Source: Multifurca ochricompacta (taxonomy: Eukaryota; Basidiomycota; Agaricomycetes; Russulales; Russulaceae). From it: a DNA stretch of 64,000 nucleotides. This document shows positions 56,875 through 64,000 of this stretch, one piece after another (positions within the stretch are counted from its first letter, which is position 1; each line of letters starts with the position of its first letter). The notes beneath the pieces were generated by a model. It did not search any database, was not told the DNA's origin, and saw only the letters and a program-made list of their open reading frames with translations. Both the position numbers and the translations under genes were made by a program. Location of the stretch: positions 1,240,001-1,304,000 of the forward strand of contig WTXG01000001.1 in the NCBI GenBank assembly GCA_022496185.1. Reading direction: 5' to 3'.

Positions 56875-57143
56875 TTTTTGTTTTTTGATCTACTATAATA
56901 TACACCACACACAATCAGCAGCAGCAATAAGTAAACAGCAATAGTGACAGCGTATAAATGTAAATTGTTGGTAAAACAGCGAAACAGCAAACAATAGCCG
57001 CCGTCTGGATGTGGCTGCACCTAACCTTATTCTAGCTCCGACAACAACCCCCAACCCCATTACGAGTCTTGACTTTATCATCCCCTTGAGGCCCAGATGG
57101 TACAGTCCTTTGCTTTGTTTCCTTCATGTACGATCCGTGATTG

Positions 57144-58973
57144 ATGTACGATGACTACTACCAGCCCATATTCCAAGACATTAATGGCATAGCCGTCAAG
57201 TTTTTCATACAAAAAGACCTACCGACCGAGTTGCAGGCAGAGTTGTGCGAGACTATCACAGTGCGAAACTCACATGTCATCTCTCTGGGGTCGAGGTGCT
57301 CAATCAAGTTCTTATACAGGCTCTTGGTGGGCGTGTCGAGTCTAAGGTTCCGCGACAGGGTTTTGTATTGATTCAACCCAACACCAACGAGGCAGAACGT
57401 CTCAAGTTGTGCTGGGACAGCCCAGATCGGCCGGATAGGCATTTCGTTCCCTATACTTACGTGGAGGCATGCAAGATCGCTGGAATATTGTTAAAGCAGA
57501 TTTTTGTGGAGAATGGAGAGGCCATCAAGTTTCACATTGATTCAAGTATTGCTAATATAAACGCGCGCGCGGCACTCAGCGCCAGGATCATGGTTAGATG
57601 TTTCCGTTATGTATGTAATCGGACGCACGCCTATTGACGAATGAGTCGACACCAGCATTCTGGAGGCGACCCCAGCGCGTCTGCTCAGACTGCACGTGTC
57701 ATTCTTGCAGACCCAAACACTGAAATCTTTCAGCACCTAGTGAAGAGCTACCAGGGTGTACCAGGAAAATACATCGAATCATACCTATGGGTCAAGAAAT
57801 GCGTTGAGAAAGGCGCAGTGGTGTATACACCGCTCGTGTACAAAAATCCTGGAGGTAGACGGCCGGGAGAAGAGTGCGTTGCGCCTCCGTTTCCAAAACC
57901 GGCACTCATTTCACTCGCAGGAGGACCCAGTTCACAGAAGAAGATGAGGAGCACCTCTGCAATTGGATCGCTGCCAAGATTCCTTATAAGGAGACGGGTG
58001 GTAGGACCGGCAACAGACTCTACCAGCAACTCTGTGATATGGTAAGTCATACTTGGTCTTCTCCTTTCCTTTGTTCTGAGGCAGGTACAGGCAAGTGACC
58101 CAGAATATGCATGGGTGTCACGCCACACATGGCAGTCCTGGCGCGAGCGTTACAAAAAGAATTCACAGCGTTTGGACACAATGATTCAGGCTATCGTCGA
58201 ACAAAAGAAACCCTCCCTTGGCGAGAAAGGCCAGTACGGTTACGTACGTAAGCCTGAAGAGAAACCAAAGAGGAGCAGGAAGCGCAAGGATGATGGTTCA
58301 AATACGGGGCCACCAATGAGGACGACTTTCTCCAAGCAGGACCTCGCATCCAATGGCCATGGGGATGCACATTCCTCTGACTCCTCAAGATGGGCATTCT
58401 CATTCTGGAATACCAATCCCTCCAGTTCCGGTTGATATTTATCAGCAAACCCACCCACATTTACACAACCTCCCACCTCATTTAAACCAGATGCAAACAT
58501 CCACGGCAAACTCCATGGGCCTGGCCATTCCTCAAGATAGTGTAATGGTTGTGCGCAAAAGTCCTGCCGAGGAGGAGATGGAGGATGAAGAGGCTGAATG
58601 GGAGGTTAAAGTGGGTACCGACCCGCCGCCCATGTGGGGAAAGCGCAAGGCTGGAGAAGACTCAAGCGAAAATGGCAAAAGGACTAGGGTTAGGTGTGTG
58701 CTGCCATAGGTATCCGTCCAGAAGAATTATTGATTAAGAGTAGTAGTGAGCAAATTAATGGTCGTCCTGCTTCTGGTGGCATGCACCAAATGGCTCGGTT
58801 CTTCACGTCGTGGATCAAAGCATCTTGGACATAGCGCATGAGTTCCGTTTCACTGTCGAAGAAGTCCAGGAGTATTATGATCGGTGCGGCGCATGGAGCG
58901 GACCAGAGCCCGCTTCAAGAAGATGCGCGACACCTTGTCGGTACTGGCAGATGATTCCGACCATGCCGCGTAA
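57144..58973 (+). CDS. RAP1: Rap1-like telomere protein (BRCT, Myb, RCT-like C-terminus)
   Basis: Starts MYDDYYQPIFQDINGIAVKF. BRCT-like region 1: ALGGRVESKVPRQGFVLIQP with DRPDRHFVPYTYVEACKIAG. BRCT-like region 2: ARVILADPNTEIFQHLVKSY with KYIESYLWVKKCVEKGAVVY. The Rap1-type Myb domain follows: RTQFTEEDEEHLCNWIAAKI, PYKETGGRTGNRLYQQLCDM, then across an intron YAWVSRHTWQSWRERYKKNS. A basic linker (PKRSRKRKDDG) and a Pro/His-rich region precede a C-terminal helical segment (DQSILDIAHEFRFTVEEVQE, then RRMERTRARFKKMRDTLSVL) like the Rap1 C-terminal protein-interaction domain. Frame changes at about 58350 and at about 58884 (one base missing) break the last third as read. In other fungi and animals Rap1 is recruited to telomeres by a TRF-type protein and controls length and silencing. 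Confidence 0.75.
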
Positions 58974-59194
58974 CTGCGATAGTCAGACTCCATGCTCATT
59001 CCTTGTCGTGTCGTGTGTAACATGTTCTGGGTTAGTCCCGTAACGTATCTCCAGCCTTTCTGATTTTTTTTTACATTGTTTTTAGTACGTGTAACTATGG
59101 TAATACGGTATGGGTCATCAATGTGTCACTGGGCGTTCAGTGTGAACCAACGCATGATGAACCAAGGGTACCACCTGCCAAGCCTAAGATGATG

Positions 59195-60676
59195 TTATTC
59201 CACATCGGTGAGCAGTTTATGGCCCGCAGGACGAGCAGGTGCAGGGGGGGAGCTGAAAGGCTTTCTTCGCCTGAAAACAAAGTACTCTAGCGATGAGGGG
59301 GGCGGGAGATTGAATACGGCGCACCTTTCTCCCGCAGCTGCGGACGGAAATGAGCTGAACATATCTGGATGCTTGGGTGCCGGAGCCTCCCTAGGATAGG
59401 TCATCAGTCGAAAATCAGAGCCAATTTGGCAGGGCATACGAGAAATATGGATGTTGTAATGCTTCATCCGCAGTTATCCTCCTTTCAGGATCGTATGTCA
59501 GGAGAGAGGAGAGCAAGTCGATCCCTGCCACCGTCAGGAATGGAAACTTCTGTCGGAATTGATGAGGTTGGGGGGATGGTAGGACAATAGTCTTCGCCAA
59601 TGGGAGGCTGGAGTATTCGAGCCACAAGTCATTCGTTGGAGGGCCGAGTAACTTGAAAATCATGGAAATAAGCTCGATCTCATTTTTGGCCTGAAAGAGC
59701 GGCTCCTTCAACAAAAGCTCCGCAAATATACACCCAACGGACCACATATCAACGGCCGTTGAGTAGGTTTTAGCCCCTAGTAAGATTTCGGGTGCCCTGA
59801 ATTTCGCGTATAAGTGAGAAGTAAGAGGGACGTTCACGAACTGCACACACCGATACCAAAGTGTGACAACGAGCTGCGTCATCCCTCCAACGCCGACCGG
59901 GTCGCCGTATCGTCTTGCAAGACCAAAGTCGGCAACCTTGATCGTACCTCGATTATTCATGAGGAGGTTGCTGGTCTTCAAGTCACGATGCAAAATCCAG
60001 TTAGAATGACAATGAGAAACGGCAGACAGGAGCTGAAGCATAAGTGTTTTGATTTCAGACTGCAGAAATGGGGAGGGCATGAGCGTCAGAAGGGTTTTCA
60101 GGTCGTGTTCGATAAAGTCCATTACAATAAACACTCTGTGCAGAACCGGCTGAAGTCAACCCGAGACATATGGTGATCTCACATAGCGTACTGAGTGAGT
60201 GTTTCGCCCACGACTACTTCACGAATGCCAACGACATTGTCATGTCGGCATGCCATAAGGGCATTTATTTCGCGAAGGGCAGTGATGGGGAATCCATACT
60301 TCTCCTCATCAAGCTTTAACTTTTTCAAGGCAACGATGTCGCCTGTTTTCTTATCTCTAGCGCGAAAAACGACACCATAAGAGCCTTCTTCTATTGAGTT
60401 GAGCTTTTCGTAAGAGTAGACGGAGCGGGAAGATGTGAGAGGGGGATGACAAGTCCTCGATGGAACGAAAACGCTCGATACAGGTCTCTTCGGTGATGCG
60501 CTCTGAGGAGGTGAAAGGTCAAGGCGATGCATCGATTTGTGTCGACGCTTGAGAGGCGGTTGGGGGGCGAGAACAAGTTCTTCATTATCTTCCTGGTCGT
60601 CCCATTTTGACTTTTTACGATGAGTAACTGAGCCTATCGACCCTGAGCCAGCCTGAGCCTGTGAATGGGAAGTCAT
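59195..60676 (-). CDS. CDK11: CDK11-type cyclin-dependent kinase (PITSLRE family)
   Basis: The glycine loop is EEGSYGVVFRARDKKTGDIV with the catalytic Lys in ALKKLKLD. The cyclin-binding helix reads PITALREI, the family signature. MACRHDNVVGIREVVVGETL and VFIVMDFIEHDLKTLL are typical of CDK11 and CDK10. HRDLKTSNLLMNNRGTIKVA with DFGLARRYG forms the catalytic and activation segments, then APEILLGAKTYSTAVDMWSV and DPERRITADEALQHPYF. The last exons give SEAPAPKHPDMFSSFPSAAA and a Pro-rich tail (stop 59195-59197). The start is taken at the first ATG (60674-60676, MTSHSQAQAGSG), giving a short disordered N-terminus; a longer upstream frame lacks an ATG. CDK11 kinases act in RNA polymerase II transcription and splicing. 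The gene diverges from MMM1 with 136 bp between starts. Confidence 0.88.
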
Positions 60677-60812
60677 GACGACCCCCCTTTGGAGTGTATG
60701 CGTATATGTATGATATGAGTGAGAGGTGAACGCGGACGTAGACGCGCTAATACCCCCCGAACCATAACCACACTCAACACCCACTGACCCACACCCACTC
60801 TCACTGGCTACG

Positions 60813-61900
60813 ATGGGGTCTTCCAACTATATATTTTCTTTACAACCAACTTTCACTCAAGGTTTTATCATGGGCCAGTTATCAATTCTCGCTCTTCTTG
60901 CTGTCATCCTCAAGTACTTGTTCTTGGAAAACGAACACTTACAAAAAGTTCCTGTCTATGCCGACCGTGATCATCCAGTGTTACAGCCTACTCCCCTTTC
61001 TACGCCCATGGACCAAACTTCCGCTCGGATCGAGTCAGAATCCACGGAGTGGTTCAACGCTCTCCTTCACCAGGTGTGCACGTGTCGTGTCATCGTCACC
61101 ACATTCTTGAGCCTCTCTATGTCGATTTTGCCTTTGCAAATAGGTCGCAGACGTGTATCGCTCAAAGTTGAGGGATGACCTCCAGGGGGTTGAAGGCGAC
61201 GAAATCCTACGTCAACGCGTTGAAGATTTTGCTAACCGCATGAGACCTTCTGCGGTCCTGGTCAGTGTCTTTTTAAAAATCGCGGGATTAGAAGTGCCAG
61301 ATGCCAATTACCTCATCACAAGGATCGGATACAGGTTCACTCCGTGCACCTTGGCATTTCTGCGCCGCGACTCTTCAATGCACGCTCTAGGCTTGTTGCA
61401 GGCGCAGGCTCTCTCGAGCGTGTAAGTTTTCCTACTAACCCTTGTCGTGTGGCGATTCACTTCACGCGAGTAGAGCGAGTTTGACATGACCTATAAGGAT
61501 GATGTCTCCATTTCACTGTCAACCGCATATCTTTTCAATTATCCAACGATTGGATTTGCTCGCTTGCCAGTCTCTGTCACGATCTCATTGTCCGCGTTCT
61601 CTTGTCATGTAAGTCGCTACAACATCATACCTGCCTCCACTCTCTTAAGACCTATAGGCGGTCATCATGCCCCCTTCTCCTTCGACTTCTGCACCTGTCC
61701 TTACTCTCGCAATGCTTCCAAATTTCTTACTAGACTTAAAGTCAACGTCCCTCTTAGGAAGTCGTGCGAAATTGGCAGATGTCCCTAAACTTCATGAGTT
61801 AATTGATAGTCAAATTCGACGAGCTCTCATCCAACGGGGAACCTTTAAAATTGTACTTCCAGGTCTTTCCAATGTAGAGGAGGCCAAGGAAGTAGTATAA
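60813..61900 (+). CDS. MMM1: ERMES subunit Mmm1 (ER-mitochondria tether, SMP domain)
   Basis: Starts MGSSNYIFSLQPTFTQGFIM, followed by a single transmembrane span (GQLSILALLAVILKYLF) that anchors the protein in the ER. The SMP lipid-transfer domain follows: SESTEWFNALLHQVADVYRS, LRDDLQGVEGDEILRQRVED, VHSVHLGISAPRLFNARSRL, SEFDMTYKDDVSISLSTAYL with FNYPTIGFARLPVSVTISLS, then LLGSRAKLADVPKLHELIDS and RGTFKIVLPGLSNVEEAKEV (stop 61898-61900). Introns splice in frame. With Mdm10, Mdm12 and Mdm34 it forms the ERMES complex that moves phospholipids between ER and mitochondria. Its stop lies only 64 bp before the RPB8 ATG. Confidence 0.95.
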
Positions 61901-61964
61901 CGTTACGTAATTTGTAAGTTGTGATTAATTTAATTTAAATAGTCCCAAGTTCCCCTTCTCACCC

Positions 61965-62557
61965 ATGCCCATGGCTTCATTAACTTCCAACATCGTTTTC
62001 GACGACATTTTTCTTATCGATAAGATAAATCCAGAGGGTAAAAAGTTCGACAGAGGTGGGTCGTGAGATATGAACATCCACTTCTCCCAACCTACCAGGG
62101 AATGCACAGTTTCCCGACTTCATGCCAAATCAAAAAATTATGGCATGGACTTGACACTAGACTACAATTCTGAGATTTTTCCTTTGAGCGTCGGCCAGGA
62201 CGTAGCGCTAGCTTTAGCGAGCTCTTTAGCCCGTGGTCCTACAGGCTCGCGAGATGGAGCTGACGAGGAGGATAGGGATCGTGACGTTTGGAGACCCGAC
62301 GGTAAAGGCCGGCGAGGACTAGAAGATGATTATGGTTATGTTATGTATGGAAGGGTCTATCGCTTCGACCCTGGGACTGGCGAGGTCGTGTACGTCCCTT
62401 TCATCCTCACCGCCTCCAATGTTACTAGACGCGTCGCACGCTCTTCAGGACTGCATATGCATCGTTCGGCGGTCTACTCATGTCCCTGACAGGATCGTTC
62501 CGCCACATGACAAATATTGTGCTCGACGATCCAGTTTTTCTATTGATGCGAAATTAG
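61965..62557 (+). CDS. RPB8: RNA polymerases I/II/III shared subunit Rpb8
   Basis: Starts MPMASLTSNIVFDDIFLIDK; a second in-frame ATG at 61971 is equally possible. KINPEGKKFDR-VSRLHAKSK joins across an intron (donor GTGGGT). NYGMDLTLDYNSEIFPLSVG and DDYGYVMYGRVYRFDPGTGE follow. The last exon, after a GTACGT intron, reads TAYASFGGLLMSLTGSFRHM with NIVLDDPVFLLMRN (stop 62555-62557), matching the end of the Rpb8 OB-fold. A charged insertion of about 35 residues (SRDGADEEDRDRDVWRPDG) lies in the loop between the two halves. The leader is at most 64 bp because MMM1 ends just upstream. Confidence 0.92.
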
Positions 62558-62715
62558 TCTCATCAGGCCTCTCATTGTAAACTCATCAATTCTTGCCTGA
62601 TGTGCTCTTATATTAAGCAACGACTATAGCTGGAACTGACAACCTGATCACATTTAAAAATCGTACTCTCGCCTAGACTAGCGAATCCGTTAACTGTAGT
62701 TATACATCAAAGTCG
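62558..62715. other. Convergent 3' region of RPB8 and RAD51
   Basis: 158 bp between two convergent stop codons. The two transcripts must end here or overlap at their 3' ends. Confidence 0.5.
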
Positions 62716-64000
62716 TTACATCTCTTCCTGAGGATCTCCAATACCGCTCTGAAGAATTGCAAACGTCGTTTCTGATTCCGGCAGACAAGGCGAGTCATAA
62801 ATTCTGCATATACGGGTATTCGCGCGGCCCTTTTTGAACTGCAGCCTATTTACACAAGTCATTAGTATCATTCCATGGGGCTGAGGAGAGGCGAGTGTGT
62901 ACCTTGTAGTAGAAGCATGTGCCAAGATGTTTCCACCGATCGGCTTTTTCTCATTGGACGCATAGGGTCCGGCGCCGGCGTCTGGGCTCGACATAACTTG
63001 ATTGGTGAATACAACCGCAATGCCAAACTAAGTGCTGTGTGAGGGTGTTTCCTCGAGCTGTAGATACAGTACGAACCTCGTCTGCTAGCCTTTGTAAGGT
63101 CCGAAGGAATTTGGAAAGGTGGGCCTGTCGGGCTGCAAGTTCCCCGCGACCTACATAGTCACTGCGGTATAGTGCTGTCGCTGAGTCTACGATTAATAAA
63201 CAAAATCTTAGCTGCCAATGTGAGTTCTTAAAAGGCACATCAAATTTAGATCAGTGCAAACCTGGACTCAGACATCAGAGCACTGGCAGCCGTGAGGAGC
63301 TGGTGCTGATGATCTGCATTATAGGCTCTTGCATATGCAACGTTATCGAGGACTTCTTCTCCATTTAGACCGAAACGTTCTGCGACGGCAAGGAGGCGGA
63401 CAGGACGGAAGGTACCTTCCGTGTCAATGTAAAGACACTTTCCTTCCCCCCCTCCCATGTCTACAGGTAGCTGACAACTAACGGCGAGAGTGTGACACAA
63501 CTGAGATTTCCCTGTTCTGAATTCCCCAAAGAGCTCCGTGATAGAACCTGTCTCCATACCACCTGTATGCGGAAGTGTCATGGAAAATTCTCTCAGTCAC
63601 GGGTGACGCACCTCCTAAGAGTGTATCAAGATTCTTAGAACCCGTCGTTATATGGACTAGCTCCGATCTGCGTGCATGTACCTCGGTCGCGCTCTGAAAG
63701 CCCAAAGGAACGATCTTCTGCGCTGTGTGTTTGTGAGCATAAAAAGGGAGTAGCGTTAACCAACACCCACCCTCGGCAAGAATCTTCTCCGCTTTCTGCT
63801 CAGATATACCTTTGATACTTATGAGGTTTTTCTTGGGAGTGTACGCGACAGCTTCAACAGTGTGAAAACCGGCATCTGTCAGCTTCTTTATGTCTTGTGG
63901 ATGTATACCAGCCTCCTGAAGCTTTTCAACAAGTAAGGGTCCAGAAGTTTGATATTCTTCCTCTTCTTGAGGCGCTTGAGAATCTTGAGAAGGATTTGAC
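62716..64000 (-). CDS. RAD51: DNA recombinase Rad51 (N-terminus beyond the window)
   Basis: Minus strand; the first residues lie right of 64000. Visible parts: the HhH N-terminal domain ([36 protein letters not shown]), the linker [20 protein letters not shown], Walker [41 protein letters not shown], Walker [16 protein letters not shown], loop 1 [32 protein letters not shown], loop 2 region [15 protein letters not shown], and the end [20 protein letters not shown] to GDPQEEM (stop 62716-62718). Short introns separate the exons and all joins are in frame. Rad51 forms the ATP-dependent filament on single-stranded DNA for homologous pairing and strand exchange. Confidence 0.96.

Overview
The window is nuclear DNA of a filamentous basidiomycete, most likely an Agaricomycete (mushroom-forming fungus). 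Genes are dense and on both strands. Coding sequence is cut by many introns of about 45-60 nt with GT(A/G)NGT donors. The gene set is fungal: UCS chaperone, class I myosin, Utp13, NBR1, Mmm1, Swi1, a Rap1-like protein, Rad51, chitin deacetylase and others. All calls come from reading the translated sequence and recalled family motifs; no database search was run.

Layout. 1-7.4 kb: the 5' end of TRM6 (minus), then a UCS myosin chaperone immediately followed, on the same strand, by its likely client, a class I myosin. 7.6-13.9 kb (minus): a Ser/Pro-rich coiled-coil protein, riboflavin synthase, a small protein relic, a single-pass membrane protein and a disordered protein of unknown function. 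14.3-18.7 kb (plus): a forkhead/AT-hook regulator and UTP13. 18.9-23.7 kb: an aminodeoxychorismate-lyase-like enzyme (minus), divergent from an NBR1-type autophagy receptor. 24-28.7 kb (minus): an HSL-type alpha/beta hydrolase and methionine aminopeptidase 2. 28.9-33.9 kb: a charged nuclear-type protein, a small GON7-like protein, a broken methyltransferase gene and a homeodomain regulator. 35-39.2 kb: chitin deacetylase, then a divergent ribosomal protein pair eL21/uS4. 39.6-48 kb: a CNH-like/GYF protein, an acyl-CoA ligase with a peroxisomal tail and a Rab5 GTPase. 48.2-54.5 kb: an alpha-arrestin, the SWI1/ARID subunit and a DUF1764 protein. 55-64 kb: a D-2-hydroxyacid dehydrogenase, a Rap1-like telomere protein, CDK11, MMM1, RPB8 and the 3' part of RAD51.

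Most genes are housekeeping and the order looks like ordinary fungal chromosome. I found no mobile element, CRISPR array, tRNA or secondary-metabolite cluster. The observations most worth checking are the adjacency of the UCS chaperone and myosin-I genes; three GC-AG introns sharing the same GCGAGT donor; a CNH-like protein carrying a GYF domain; a methyltransferase gene with an in-frame stop; and a recurring pattern of one-base frame breaks at short C/G runs in otherwise conserved genes, which probably marks assembly indels and must be resolved before any of those genes is called broken.
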